From the NCBI RefSeq assembly GCF_000230835.1, contig NZ_CM001240.1:2830779-2894778 (forward strand): DNA of 64,000 nucleotides, given 5' to 3'. The notes below the pieces were generated by a model, which was not told the origin of the DNA, ran no database searches, and was given only the letters and a program-made list of their open reading frames with translations. Source of the DNA: Clostridium sp. DL-VIII (GTDB lineage Bacteria; Bacillota; Clostridia; Clostridiales; Clostridiaceae). The position numbers were made by a program, and so were the translations under genes. Below are positions 24,064 through 33,925 of the stretch, one piece after another; positions within the stretch are counted from its first letter, which is position 1; every line of letters begins with the position of its first letter.

Positions 24064-26859
24064 ATGTTAAGAAAAGATATAATAAATGCGTATGTATATG
24101 AAGTATGCAAAGGCTTCAAAAAGGAAGATATCACTAGTAATTCTAATATAGGTGTTACAGCACAAGAGATAGCAAATGAGCTAAATATATATAGAAATAA
24201 TGTATCATCAGATTTAAATAAATTATTTGATGAAGAAATTCTTATAAAAATAAAAGGAAAACCCACAAAATTTTTCTCAAAAGAAATTTTAGAGAATTTA
24301 TTATCAGTTAGCATTCAAGGGCCTTTAGAGTTTAATTCGTTATTTGATATTATAAATGTAACCAAGAAAAGTGAAGTAAGTTTTGTAGAAGAAAACCCTT
24401 TTAGTAAACTTACAGGTTTTGATGAAAGCCTTAAATCAATTATTAAATTGGGAAAGGCAGCGGTTTTATATCCCCCAAATGGACTTCATACTATAATTTT
24501 AGGTGATTCAGGTGTTGGAAAAAGCTATTTTGCAGAACTTATGTATGAGTTTGGCATTAAAGAAAATGTATTTAGTAATTCTTCAAATTTCATTGTTTTT
24601 AATTGTGCAGATTATGCAAGCAATCCACAACTGCTAATAGCCCATCTCTTTGGAAGTAAAAAAGGTGCTTATACAGGAGCTGATACAGATAAAATAGGTC
24701 TAATAGAGAAAGCAGATGGTGGAGTATTATTTCTAGATGAAATACACAGATTACCACCAGAAGGACAAGAAATGCTATTTTTATTTATTGATAAAAAAGT
24801 TTATAGTAGACTTGGAGAAGTAGATAAAAAAAGAAGTGCAAGTGTTTTTATAATAGCAGCTACAACAGAAAGTCCAAAGTCTAGCCTGCTAACAACTTTT
24901 ATGAGACGCATACCAATGACAATTGTTATACCGAGTTTGAAGGAAAGAACTTTAAATGAAAAAATAAAAATTGTTGAGGATTTTTATAGAACTGAATCAA
25001 AAAATATTAATCATGAAATAATAGTAACTAAAAAGGTACTTTTTAATCTAATAACATATAATCCGCCAGGAAATATTGGACAATTAAAGAGTGATATTCA
25101 GCTTTCAGTTGCTCGTGCATTTCTTGAAAGTAAAATAAATAAAAATAAAGAAGTTAAGATAGATGTTGATTATTTACCCAATTATACATCTAAGGGAATT
25201 TTGGAATTAAACAAAGAAACACGAAAACAGCTAGAATTTTTATTAAATGAGGAAGAATATTCATTTTCTCAGAGCAATGGCAAGATAACAGAAAATATAC
25301 AACCTACTTATGATTTTATAACTTATTATAAAGAGCGTTTAGATGCTAATGCAGAAAGTTTAACCATTCAACAATTGTTTAATGATTATACACAAAAAAT
25401 ATCTAAAAATATGACTCTAAGCAATAACTATCCAATGTTTTATACAGATGAAACAAAAGAAATAATATCTATATTATCAGATGTACTATATGAAGAATTA
25501 AATCTTATAATTGATAAAAGCACTTCAATAGCATTAGCTCTTTACTTAAGTAATTTAGAAGAAAGTGATAGAGATAATTTACACAACAATAAATATAGTT
25601 TACGTAATTACGACATTCCGGATAATGTATATAAGGCAACTAAAAAAATAATACAAATTCTAGAAAAAAGATTTAATATATATTGCCCAGCAAATGAAAT
25701 TGTAACACTAGGAAGCATTATAAATTCTTTTAAAAGTAAGAAAGAAAATAAATCAGTAAAGATATTTGTTGTGGCACATGGAGAATCATTAGCAACAAAT
25801 ATTGCTGATGTTGTAAACGAACTTCTTGATATAAGTTACGTTATTCCAGTAGATATGTCGTTAAATGAACGACCAGAAACTGTAATAGATAGTTTAATTG
25901 AGAAAATAAATGAGACTGTTGATGAAAATGGTGCAATTTTATTCGTTGACATGGGTTCATTAGCTAATGTTGAAAGTGTTTTGAGAGAGAGAACAGTTAA
26001 AAATTTAGTTGCATTAGAATCGATTAATACTTTATTAATATTAGAAGCAACAAGAAAAGCAATATTTTTAAGAAAAGATATTAATGATATATTAAACGAT
26101 TTATTATTATTAAATAATAAATTAACACAAAGATTTAATAAAAATATAGAAAGACGATTATCATTAACTAAAAAAAGAGTTATTTATACTGTGTGTCTTT
26201 CGGGTGAAGGAATTGCTTTTTATCTAGAAAAAAATATAAAACATATCTTAAAAGAATTGAATATTTATGATGTTGAGGTTATTCCTATTAGTAGCCTTAA
26301 TTGCAATCAACTGAACTCTATTATAGATCAAACATCGAATGATAAAGAAGTAGTATCAATTGTTGGAAGCGTTGATCCGATGATTGAAGGTATAAGCTTT
26401 ATTTCACTAGAAGAAATTCTTTTGAGTAACGGAATAAATAAAATATTAACACAGTTAGGACTGAGCACTGAAATAGAAAGAAAAGTAGAAGTATCTAGTT
26501 TTAATAGGTCAATTATATTAGATGTAGGGTGTGAAACAGTAGATAAATACCTAGTTTTCTTATCGGCAGAAAAGGTAGCATCTTCGATTTTAAGTTTTAT
26601 AGATACATTAGAGGAAGAGTTAAATATTATGCTGAGCAATACTTCAATACTAAAACTGTTTATACATATGAGTTGCATGATTGAACGTATTTTGTTTAAA
26701 GAGAATACTTTAAGAGGGATGAAAATAGATGATGTTAATATGGCAAATAAAATAAAAAATATGCTATCAAGTATAGAAGTGTTGTTTAATATAGAAATAA
26801 AAGACGATGAAATATATTATATTTCGGAAATAATAAAAGATAACATTAAAGAAATATGA
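24064..26859 (+). CDS. LevR/ManR-type sigma-54-dependent PTS-regulated activator
   Basis: 931 residues. The order is: N-terminal HTH (about 30-80), AAA+ sigma-54 activator domain (about 115-350; Walker A GDSGVGKS at 147-154, GAYTGA loop 201-206, Walker B LFLDE ending at 226), PRD1 (about 440-545), an EIIA-Man-like domain (H572 in VVAHGES), an EIIB-Gat-like domain (C711 in CLSGEG) and a second PRD (about 825-925). The PTS phosphorylates such proteins at PRD/EIIA histidines to tune activity. A sigma-54 promoter lies before the next PTS operon, the evident target. Confidence 0.92.
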   Translation: MLRKDIINAYVYEVCKGFKKEDITSNSNIGVTAQEIANELNIYRNNVSSDLNKLFDEEILIKIKGKPTKFFSKEILENLLSVSIQGPLEFNSLFDIINVTKKSEVSFVEENPFSKLTGFDESLKSIIKLGKAAVLYPPNGLHTIILGDSGVGKSYFAELMYEFGIKENVFSNSSNFIVFNCADYASNPQLLIAHLFGSKKGAYTGADTDKIGLIEKADGGVLFLDEIHRLPPEGQEMLFLFIDKKVYSRLGEVDKKRSASVFIIAATTESPKSSLLTTFMRRIPMTIVIPSLKERTLNEKIKIVEDFYRTESKNINHEIIVTKKVLFNLITYNPPGNIGQLKSDIQLSVARAFLESKINKNKEVKIDVDYLPNYTSKGILELNKETRKQLEFLLNEEEYSFSQSNGKITENIQPTYDFITYYKERLDANAESLTIQQLFNDYTQKISKNMTLSNNYPMFYTDETKEIISILSDVLYEELNLIIDKSTSIALALYLSNLEESDRDNLHNNKYSLRNYDIPDNVYKATKKIIQILEKRFNIYCPANEIVTLGSIINSFKSKKENKSVKIFVVAHGESLATNIADVVNELLDISYVIPVDMSLNERPETVIDSLIEKINETVDENGAILFVDMGSLANVESVLRERTVKNLVALESINTLLILEATRKAIFLRKDINDILNDLLLLNNKLTQRFNKNIERRLSLTKKRVIYTVCLSGEGIAFYLEKNIKHILKELNIYDVEVIPISSLNCNQLNSIIDQTSNDKEVVSIVGSVDPMIEGISFISLEEILLSNGINKILTQLGLSTEIERKVEVSSFNRSIILDVGCETVDKYLVFLSAEKVASSILSFIDTLEEELNIMLSNTSILKLFIHMSCMIERILFKENTLRGMKIDDVNMANKIKNMLSSIEVLFNIEIKDDEIYYISEIIKDNIKEI

Positions 26860-26957
26860 GTGTTAATTTGTTAGCATTATTAAAATATAAAATAAGTCTT
26901 GTTAAGTATGAATTAGTATTAATTATATATTGATGAGTATTAATGAGTATTAAAAAG

Positions 26958-26988
26958 AAGAAATCAAAAAAAGATTTCTTTTTTTTAT
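26958..26988 (+). terminator. Terminator after the LevR-type gene
   Basis: AAGAAATC (26958-26965) and GATTTCTT (26973-26980) form the stem, followed by an uninterrupted T-run to 26986. Confidence 0.8.
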
Positions 26989-27011
26989 TTAAAAAACATT
27001 TGTATTAATTC

Positions 27012-27023
27012 GTATTTAAATAC
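27012..27023. promoter_or_regulatory. Possible upstream activator site (dyad)
   Basis: GTATTTAAATAC is a perfect 12-bp dyad about 90 bp upstream of the sigma-54 promoter, a usual distance for an enhancer of a LevR-type activator. Only position and symmetry support it. Confidence 0.3.
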
Positions 27024-27101
27024 AGTAATATTCATGTTTTTTAATAAAATTATTTAATTTGCAAGAAATGCTTTTAATAAAGTAAACGAATAATACTATC
27101 A

Positions 27102-27118
27102 TTGGCATAAGAGTTGCT
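27102..27118 (+). promoter_or_regulatory. Sigma-54 (-24/-12) promoter of the mannose-family PTS operon
   Basis: TTGGCATAAGAGTTGCT has the invariant GG and GC exactly 12 bp apart and matches the TTGGCA-N6-TTGCW consensus closely. It lies 107 bp before the EIIA start and directly downstream of a sigma-54 activator gene. Transcription should begin near 27129. Confidence 0.88.
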
Positions 27119-27224
27119 TTATATATTGATGAAGAAAAGATTTAAAAGATTAATATTATAAGAGAATCTGATCAAGGTACATAATCTTAACTCAAAATAT
27201 TAAGTAGAAAAGGAAGTGTAAAAT

Positions 27225-27641
27225 ATGAGCAATGAGGTAGCAATAATCTTAGTAAGCCATGGATATTATGCTAAAAGTGCCATGGAAAGTGCAGAAATGA
27301 TTGCAGGAAAACAAAGTAATTATGCAGTAGTAGCAGTGATACCAGGAAAAAATTTAAATGATATAACAAAAGAAATCAGTGAAGAATATGAAAAACTCAA
27401 TAGGGAAAATGGGGTTGTAATTCTTTGTGATATTTTTGGTGGGACTCCGAGCAATGCTTGTGCTGCAGTCTTAATTGAAAGTCAAGAAAAAGATAATATT
27501 ATAGCATTTACAGGATTTAATTTACAGATATTAATAGAAATATTAATGAATAGAAAATGCGATTTAAAAGAATTAAACGATATTATTAAAAATGAATTTC
27601 CAGAATCGTGGAGTTGTTTGAATGATAAATTATTAAATTAA
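27225..27641 (+). CDS. PTS mannose/fructose/sorbose family EIIA
   Basis: 138 residues, cytosolic phosphocarrier taking phosphate from HPr. AIILVSHGYYAKSAMESAEM contains the phospho-His H12; LCDIFGGTPSNAC is the conserved EIIA-Man loop. RBS AAGGAAGTG. First gene of EIIA-EIIB-EIIC-EIID, driven by the sigma-54 promoter upstream. Confidence 0.92.
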   Translation: MSNEVAIILVSHGYYAKSAMESAEMIAGKQSNYAVVAVIPGKNLNDITKEISEEYEKLNRENGVVILCDIFGGTPSNACAAVLIESQEKDNIIAFTGFNLQILIEILMNRKCDLKELNDIIKNEFPESWSCLNDKLLN

Positions 27642-27659
27642 AATCAAGGAGGAATAAAT

Positions 27660-28130
27660 ATGGCAATAGAATTTATTAGGATTGATGACAGATTAATACA
27701 TGGACAAGTGGTAACCACTTGGGTAAAAGAACTTAATATTGAACAGATAATAATAATAAATAATGAAATTGCAAAAGATCAGGTTCAAAAATCAGTTTTT
27801 GCGATGATGGCACCACATAATGTTAAAATAGGAGTATTTGGAGTTGACCAATTTTCTGAAATAATAAAAACTAATCCAATTAAGCGTAGAACTTTGTTAC
27901 TTTTAACTAATCCAATAGATGTATTACATTTGGTTGAAGGGGGGTGTGAAATCTGTGAATTAAATTTGGGTGGAATGAAATTTGGACAGAACAGAAGACA
28001 AATCACAAAAGCTGTATCGATTAATTCAGAAGAAGAAAATGCACTTAAAAAATTAATAGAAAAGAACTTGAAAATTACAGTTCAAATGATACCAAGCGAA
28101 CAAGCTATTGATATTAAAAAATTAATATAG
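27660..28130 (+). CDS. PTS mannose/fructose/sorbose family EIIB
   Basis: 156 residues. The N-terminus FIRIDDRLIHGQVVTTW carries the phospho-His H14 typical of EIIB-Man. The middle ELNLGGMKFGQNRRQ is also conserved. It passes phosphate to the sugar during transport. The start follows AAGGAGG, 18 bp after the EIIA stop. Confidence 0.93.
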   Translation: MAIEFIRIDDRLIHGQVVTTWVKELNIEQIIIINNEIAKDQVQKSVFAMMAPHNVKIGVFGVDQFSEIIKTNPIKRRTLLLLTNPIDVLHLVEGGCEICELNLGGMKFGQNRRQITKAVSINSEEENALKKLIEKNLKITVQMIPSEQAIDIKKLI

Positions 28131-28147
28131 AAAGGAATTGATTTATT

Positions 28148-28936
28148 ATGTTGATTCAAGCAATTTTACTAGCAATATGGGCAGGTATTTGTTTCTTAGA
28201 TGAAAGAACTACGTGGACTGGTATTCATAAACCATTAATAGCAGGAGCAATTACAGGTTTAATACTAGGAGATGTAAGACAAGGATTAATAATTGGAGGT
28301 ACATTGGAAATAATGTGGCTTGGGACTGCGTCAGTGGGAGCATATATTCCTCCCAATGTTACAGCAGGTTCAATTATAGGGACTGCAATTGGAATAATAT
28401 CAGGTGGTGGAATTGCATCAGGAATTGCGATAGCAATACCGACTTCTATAGTATGTCAACAAATACTTATGTTGGCTCAAACAATTAGTATAGCAATAAT
28501 TCATAGAGCAGATAAAGTTGCCGAAACAGGAGATTTTGATAAAGTTGCAAGACTACACTATCTAGCAGCACCATTATATTTTTTAGCGGGTTTTGTTCCA
28601 GTATTTATTACTATATTTATTGGAGGACAAGCAGCACAGCAAATAATTAATTATATACCTAAAAGTATAATGAATGGATTAACAGTTGCATCAGGAATCA
28701 TTCCAGCTGTAGGAATGGGAATGTTGCTAATGATGATGATGAAACGCGATTTATGGATTTTCTTAGTTTTAGGTTTTGCATTAGCTGCATATTTGAAGTT
28801 ACCAATTTTATCACTAGCTTTAATAGGAATACCATTTGCATTTATTTATAATATGTTAAAAAATAATAGAGATTACAGCAATACAGTTGCTAATAATACA
28901 ATAGTTGAAGATGGAAATGGAGGCTTTGATTTATAA
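28148..28936 (+). CDS. PTS mannose/fructose/sorbose family EIIC
   Basis: 262 residues, integral membrane. The segment GLILGDVRQGLIIGGTLEIMWLG and the following PPNVTAGSIIGTA are the EII-Sor signature. Several hydrophobic helices follow. It forms the sugar channel with EIID. The stop codon shares one base with the EIID start. Confidence 0.92.
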   Translation: MLIQAILLAIWAGICFLDERTTWTGIHKPLIAGAITGLILGDVRQGLIIGGTLEIMWLGTASVGAYIPPNVTAGSIIGTAIGIISGGGIASGIAIAIPTSIVCQQILMLAQTISIAIIHRADKVAETGDFDKVARLHYLAAPLYFLAGFVPVFITIFIGGQAAQQIINYIPKSIMNGLTVASGIIPAVGMGMLLMMMMKRDLWIFLVLGFALAAYLKLPILSLALIGIPFAFIYNMLKNNRDYSNTVANNTIVEDGNGGFDL

Positions 28937-29748
28937 TGGATAATGAAAAAGTAACAAAAAAAGATTTATTAAAAGCATTTGTTAGATCTAATTTTTATAT
29001 GCTTTCTTCTAACTTTGAGCGTATGCAGGCCTTAGGGGTTTATTATTCAATAACTCCATTATTAAAAAAACTATATAAGAATAAATCTAAAGAAGAAAAG
29101 GTAGCAGCAATTAAAAGGCATTTAGAGTTTTTTAATACAAATCCATATGTATACGGACCTATTTTAGGGATAACTATGGCAATGGAAGAATCAACAACTG
29201 AGAGTGAAAAATCATCCGTTACATCAATAAAAACAGGATTAATGGGACCTTTAGCTGGGGTTGGAGATAGCTTATTAGCGTTAACGCTGTACCCTATAAT
29301 AGCCAGCATAGGAGCTTCACTAGCTATTAGTGGGAACGTCCTTGGTCCAATATTATTCTTTGTGATCTTTAATGCGATAATTTATTCTATTAAATATTCT
29401 GGATTAATGGCTGGATATAAGAAAGGTACATCATTGTTTAATTCAAATGATGGAAGTAATATGATACAGAGCATAACAAATATAGCAAGCGTTATAGGAA
29501 TGATGGTTATAGGAGCAATTATAGTATCATCTGTAAAAATAAATAGTCCAATACAATTTACAGTAGGGGAATCTACTTTGAAAATTCAGACAATGCTTGA
29601 TCAAATAATGCCAAATTTACTACCACTTGTAGTTACAATAATATCATATTTCTTGTTAAGAAAAGGGAAGGGCAAAAACGCAGTATTTGTTATTTTAGGG
29701 GTATTGGTAGTATCAGTAATACTTTCAATGCTTGGAATATTAGCTTAA
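28936..29748 (+). CDS. PTS mannose/fructose/sorbose family EIID
   Basis: 270 residues. YSITPLLKKLY, KRHLEFFNTNPYV, GITMAMEE and GLMGPLAGVGDSLL are EIID-Man hallmarks; membrane helices are at the C-terminal half. ATG overlaps the EIIC stop (TAATG), so translation is coupled. The operon's sugar is unknown. Its linkage to a Cof phosphatase and a cytosolic rhamnosidase suggests a rhamnosylated sugar (inference). Confidence 0.92.
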   Translation: MDNEKVTKKDLLKAFVRSNFYMLSSNFERMQALGVYYSITPLLKKLYKNKSKEEKVAAIKRHLEFFNTNPYVYGPILGITMAMEESTTESEKSSVTSIKTGLMGPLAGVGDSLLALTLYPIIASIGASLAISGNVLGPILFFVIFNAIIYSIKYSGLMAGYKKGTSLFNSNDGSNMIQSITNIASVIGMMVIGAIIVSSVKINSPIQFTVGESTLKIQTMLDQIMPNLLPLVVTIISYFLLRKGKGKNAVFVILGVLVVSVILSMLGILA

Positions 29749-29791
29749 AAAATTTAAGAACTCAGCCTTTAAAGGTGAGTTCTTAAATTTT
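29749..29791 (+). terminator. Terminator after the EIID gene
   Basis: AAAATTTAAGAACTCA (29749-29764) and TGAGTTCTTAAATTTT (29776-29791) are perfectly complementary over 16 bp. The T-run is part of the stem. 29792-29973 holds no gene. Confidence 0.75.
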
Positions 29792-29973
29792 GATATATGT
29801 GTTGCAATAATAAAATCACATTCAAAAAGTTTGTATATTAGGAACATGCTTAGATATAGAATGTAGAAAACTAATGGCAATATATAAATTAAATAAAAAG
29901 ACTGATATAGTAGGAGGATCACCCTATTTGTCCATGGATGAAAATTAGCACTAAATAAAAAGTAGGCGAAAAT

Positions 29974-30801
29974 ATGAAATATAAAATATTAGCAATAGAT
30001 TTAGATGGGACAACATTAAATGATAAAGGAATAATATGTGAAAAAAATATAATTAGTCTAATGAGCTTTCAAAGATTGGGAGGTAAAGTAGTAGTTTGTT
30101 CAGGTAGAAATGTTTCATCTATTAAAGGAATCTTTAAAGGAAAAATAAACGATATAAGCATAGTAGCGTTAAATGGTAGTATTGCCTTAAATAATAAAAA
30201 TGAAGAAATTTTTATAAGTCCATTGAATAATAGAGATGTAATTAAAGTTATTAATTTACTAAGAAAAAAATATCCTACAATATATTATCATTTTTTATGT
30301 GAAGATATGGTTTTCTCGGAATTTATTAATGATATTGACAAAAGAAAATTAAAAAACAATATTATAAGCTGTAAAGAATATTTTACATCACACAAAATAA
30401 TTAATAATTCTATAGCATATATAGAAAAAAGAAGTTGCCGTATACTAAAATTTGATATTTGTAATGAAAATATATTTATACTAAATGATATAAAAAATGA
30501 ATTAAAAGATTTAGAAGATATTGAAATATGTAATTCAGAAATATGGAATATTGAAATTACAAAAAAGGGGGTTAACAAAGGAGAAGCTCTGAAAAAATTA
30601 GCAAGGCATTATAAGCTCAGTTTAAATGATTGTATTTCAATTGGAAATAGTATGAATGATGCTAAAATGCTTGAAAAATCTAGAGTTGGAATAGCAACTA
30701 GAAATGCTGAAGAACAGCTGAAAAGAATAGCAAATTATGTGACTGAAAATGATAATAATAATAGCGTCTTAGAAGAGATTTTTTATAAATTTATTATATA
30801 A
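29974..30801 (+). CDS. Cof-type HAD-superfamily sugar-phosphate phosphatase
   Basis: 275 residues. Motif I LAIDLDGTTLND, the Cof cap domain (about 85-190), motif III KGVNKGEALKKLA with the lysine, and motif IV IGNSMNDAKML define a HAD IIB phosphatase. Such enzymes dephosphorylate sugar phosphates. Lying between the PTS operon and the second GH78, it may remove phosphate from an imported sugar (inference). RBS is weak (GTAGGCG). Confidence 0.85.
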   Translation: MKYKILAIDLDGTTLNDKGIICEKNIISLMSFQRLGGKVVVCSGRNVSSIKGIFKGKINDISIVALNGSIALNNKNEEIFISPLNNRDVIKVINLLRKKYPTIYYHFLCEDMVFSEFINDIDKRKLKNNIISCKEYFTSHKIINNSIAYIEKRSCRILKFDICNENIFILNDIKNELKDLEDIEICNSEIWNIEITKKGVNKGEALKKLARHYKLSLNDCISIGNSMNDAKMLEKSRVGIATRNAEEQLKRIANYVTENDNNNSVLEEIFYKFII

Positions 30802-30829
30802 ATAATGGTAAGAGGAGAATTATAAAAAT

Positions 30830-33484
30830 ATGAATATGAACAATATTAAAATTAATTATCAGGATTCATGTATAAATATAGATTCTAATTCATTAATAAT
30901 AAGCTGGATTGTTGACAGTAAGCAAACAAATTATGAGATTACAATAGAAAATAAGAATATTATTATTTATGAAAGCAAAAAAATAAATTCATCTGAAAAT
31001 ATAGTTTATATAAAAGATTTAGATTTAAAGCCAGAGACAGAATATATTGTGACAATAAAACTATGGAATGAATTTGATAGCTGCATTAAAAGTGAGCAAT
31101 TTAGAACATCAATATTTGGTGATTTTATTGGTAAATGGATATCAAATGGAGAAAGGTTAGGAAATGAGATTGATTATTATAAAGACAATAGAAATTGCTT
31201 AATAAGGAAGAACTTTAATATAACTGATGAAATACATGAAGCATTTTTGTATATTGTTGGATTGGGATATTATAATGTCTATATAAATGGTAGAAAAGTT
31301 GGAAAAGCGGTACTGAACACTGATTGGACCAAGTATTCTAAAGAAATATATTACGATGTGTATGAAGTTAGTCAATTTTTAAACAAGGGTGACAATATTA
31401 TTTCAGTTGAATTAGGTAATGGATGGTATAATCCAGCACCATTAAAATTATTTGGTAAGTATAATCTTAGAAGTGTGTTAGATATAGGAGAACCTAAACT
31501 AATAGCTGATTTAAAAATAAATATAAATAGCAATAAAAGGATGATTATATCAACAGATGAGTCATGGGAAGTATCTAAGGGTTCATATCTTTTTAATAAT
31601 ATATATTTAGGTGAAAGATTTGATTCTAGATTGTTTAATGAAACTTGGAATAGTCCTAATTCAAAGAATATGAATTGGGAAAAGGCTATATTAGCTACAT
31701 CACCAGGTGGAAAATTGAGCGCTAGTTTTATTGAAAAAATTGAAGAAATTAAAATTGTTCCAGCAAAAAGTATAATAGTAAAAGAAAAGAAAAAGGTACT
31801 AATTGATTTTGGAGAAACAATAGAAGGATTTATTGATATAAGTCTGATTGGAGAGTGTGGACAAGAAGTAAAACTAATATATGCAGAAAATTTAAATAAA
31901 AATGGAACTGTAAATGTAGTTTCCACTCTTGCAGGATCGGTTGGAAATGCACCTAATGGTAATCGAATAGACGGTGGACCTGGGGCACCTGAAATTGCAA
32001 AACAAATGGATATATGTATTTTGAGCGATGCTGAAACACGCTATGTAAATAAATTTACCTACCATTCATTTAGATATGTAGAAATTCATGGTATTGAGAA
32101 AGAAAATATTAATGATATTAAAGCTATATATGTTTATACAAATTTAGAAGAGTCAGGTTCCTTTAAGTGTTCAAATGAATTCTTAAATAAGTTATATGAT
32201 GTGGGTAAGAACACCAAGCTTAATAACATACATTCAATTTTTGAAGATTGTGCAAGAGAGAGATTGGGTTATGGTGGAGACATGGTATGTTTAGCAACTT
32301 CCCAAATATTTATGTTTAATACAGAAAAATTATATGAAAAAGTAATAAAAGACTTTAGGTATGACATAAGAGAAAATGGTGGAGTTACAGAAACAGCACC
32401 ATTTATAGGAATAAAGACTAATGGAACAGGGGATGGAGCAGGTCCATTAGGCTGGCAATTAGTATATTCATATATGGCTAATAAATTATATCAATATTAT
32501 GGGAATGTAAGAATTTTAGAAAGTGAATATAAATATATAAAAAGCCAAGTAGATTATCTAATGGGAATAGGTTTTAAAAAGTTATCAAAATGTTGTTTAG
32601 GTGATTGGGGCAGTGCAGAAGCTAAAGAAGGCCCTTATAGAAAGATATCGCCTGCTTGGGAATTTACTACAAGCTGCTTTTACTATTATCATATAGAATT
32701 ACTATCTAAATTTGCAAAGATAATTGGTAATGAAGATGATTACTTCAAATATAGGCGTAAAGTAGATGAAGTAAAAAAATTAATTATCAGCACATATAAA
32801 AATGAAGATGGTTCTTATTCAGATAAAAGCCAAACAAGCTATGCATTTGCATTATTTTTTGATTTAGATGATGAGCCTCAAAAGCTTGCTAAGGAATTCG
32901 CAGATAAGATAGCAAATAATAGTTATAATATAACCTGCGGCATTTTTGGAATGTTTATGACTTATGAGGTTCTTAATAAATATAATCACCAAGATGTCAT
33001 TTATAAATACTTAAATAAAAGAGAGAGAAGCACTTTCTATAATATTTTGAAAAAAGGACAAAGTACTTTGAATGAGTTTATTAATGGAGGAGATGATATT
33101 TACACAGGAGATGGAGCAAGCAACCACGCTATGTATAGTTCTTATATGCAATGGCTTTATGAAGGATTGGCGGGAATAAATATTTCAAAAAATTCTTATG
33201 GAGCAAATGAAATATTCATAAAACCATACTTTGAAAAGGATATAGATTTTGTTCAATGTAGGTATAAGTCCATAAAAGGAGATATAATAAGTGATTGGAA
33301 AAGAGATGAAGATAACATTTTGTTGCATATTGAAATACCTAGCAATTTGAAAGCATGTTTATTAATCTTAGATAAAAGATATAAGAATTGCTTACAAGAA
33401 TATATAGTAGAAAAAGAAGATGAAAGTTATGTTTATATTGATATAACCTCTTGGAATGGTGAAATTAATCTAAAATTAACGTGA
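30830..33484 (+). CDS. Alpha-L-rhamnosidase, GH78, second copy
   Basis: 884 residues, clearly a paralogue of the enzyme at 367-3009, with near-identical stretches over the whole length, including the N-terminal NNIKINYQDSCINIDSNSL. The catalytic motif EDCARERLGYGGD and STLNEF with the downstream NHAMYSS are kept. No signal peptide. It differs near residues 370-390 (SVGNAPNGNRIDGG) and carries a few extra residues near 760, so substrate preference may differ. Start ATG 30830 follows AGAGGAG. It begins 28 bp after the phosphatase gene, likely co-transcribed. The locus downstream is decayed. Confidence 0.9.
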   Translation: MNMNNIKINYQDSCINIDSNSLIISWIVDSKQTNYEITIENKNIIIYESKKINSSENIVYIKDLDLKPETEYIVTIKLWNEFDSCIKSEQFRTSIFGDFIGKWISNGERLGNEIDYYKDNRNCLIRKNFNITDEIHEAFLYIVGLGYYNVYINGRKVGKAVLNTDWTKYSKEIYYDVYEVSQFLNKGDNIISVELGNGWYNPAPLKLFGKYNLRSVLDIGEPKLIADLKININSNKRMIISTDESWEVSKGSYLFNNIYLGERFDSRLFNETWNSPNSKNMNWEKAILATSPGGKLSASFIEKIEEIKIVPAKSIIVKEKKKVLIDFGETIEGFIDISLIGECGQEVKLIYAENLNKNGTVNVVSTLAGSVGNAPNGNRIDGGPGAPEIAKQMDICILSDAETRYVNKFTYHSFRYVEIHGIEKENINDIKAIYVYTNLEESGSFKCSNEFLNKLYDVGKNTKLNNIHSIFEDCARERLGYGGDMVCLATSQIFMFNTEKLYEKVIKDFRYDIRENGGVTETAPFIGIKTNGTGDGAGPLGWQLVYSYMANKLYQYYGNVRILESEYKYIKSQVDYLMGIGFKKLSKCCLGDWGSAEAKEGPYRKISPAWEFTTSCFYYYHIELLSKFAKIIGNEDDYFKYRRKVDEVKKLIISTYKNEDGSYSDKSQTSYAFALFFDLDDEPQKLAKEFADKIANNSYNITCGIFGMFMTYEVLNKYNHQDVIYKYLNKRERSTFYNILKKGQSTLNEFINGGDDIYTGDGASNHAMYSSYMQWLYEGLAGINISKNSYGANEIFIKPYFEKDIDFVQCRYKSIKGDIISDWKRDEDNILLHIEIPSNLKACLLILDKRYKNCLQEYIVEKEDESYVYIDITSWNGEINLKLT

Positions 33485-33600
33485 ATTAAAAAAACAAAAT
33501 AATTAACGGATAAATATGGATTCGAAAAATGCAAAAAGTATTCTCGTAAATCCGAGGCATATTTTTTCTACTAAACTAGAATTAAAAGGAACTAAGAAAC

Positions 33601-33660
33601 TAAAATTGCTGTAGCGAAAAATATAAGTATAAATGAAAAACAAAATGTATTAGCAGATTT
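33601..33660 (+). pseudogene. GH78 rhamnosidase fragment
   Basis: About 60 bp (TAAAATTGCTGTAGCGAAAA onward) aligns with bases 1289-1350 of the first rhamnosidase gene at roughly 80% identity, including GAAAAACAAAATGTATTAGC. It lies downstream of an intact copy, so a third rhamnosidase gene once stood here or a partial duplication occurred. The flanks (33485-33925) hold no intact gene. Confidence 0.6.
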
Positions 33661-33925
33661 TTATAATAAAAAATTAAATAATTACCTATTAAATTATAAT
33701 GATTAATATGAAATGGATATAATACTAGATAATAGATTTTATTTCTATATATTCTAAATATTCTAATTAATATGCAATGGAATTTCAAATGTTAAATAAT
33801 TGAATTTTGTTTTATATAATATAATCAAAGATCTTTGAATTGGTTATGAAATATATTACTTATGGATATTTTAATAATTTAAATTGTAGAATATTATTAA
33901 AAAATAAAACTAAATGGGGAGGAAT

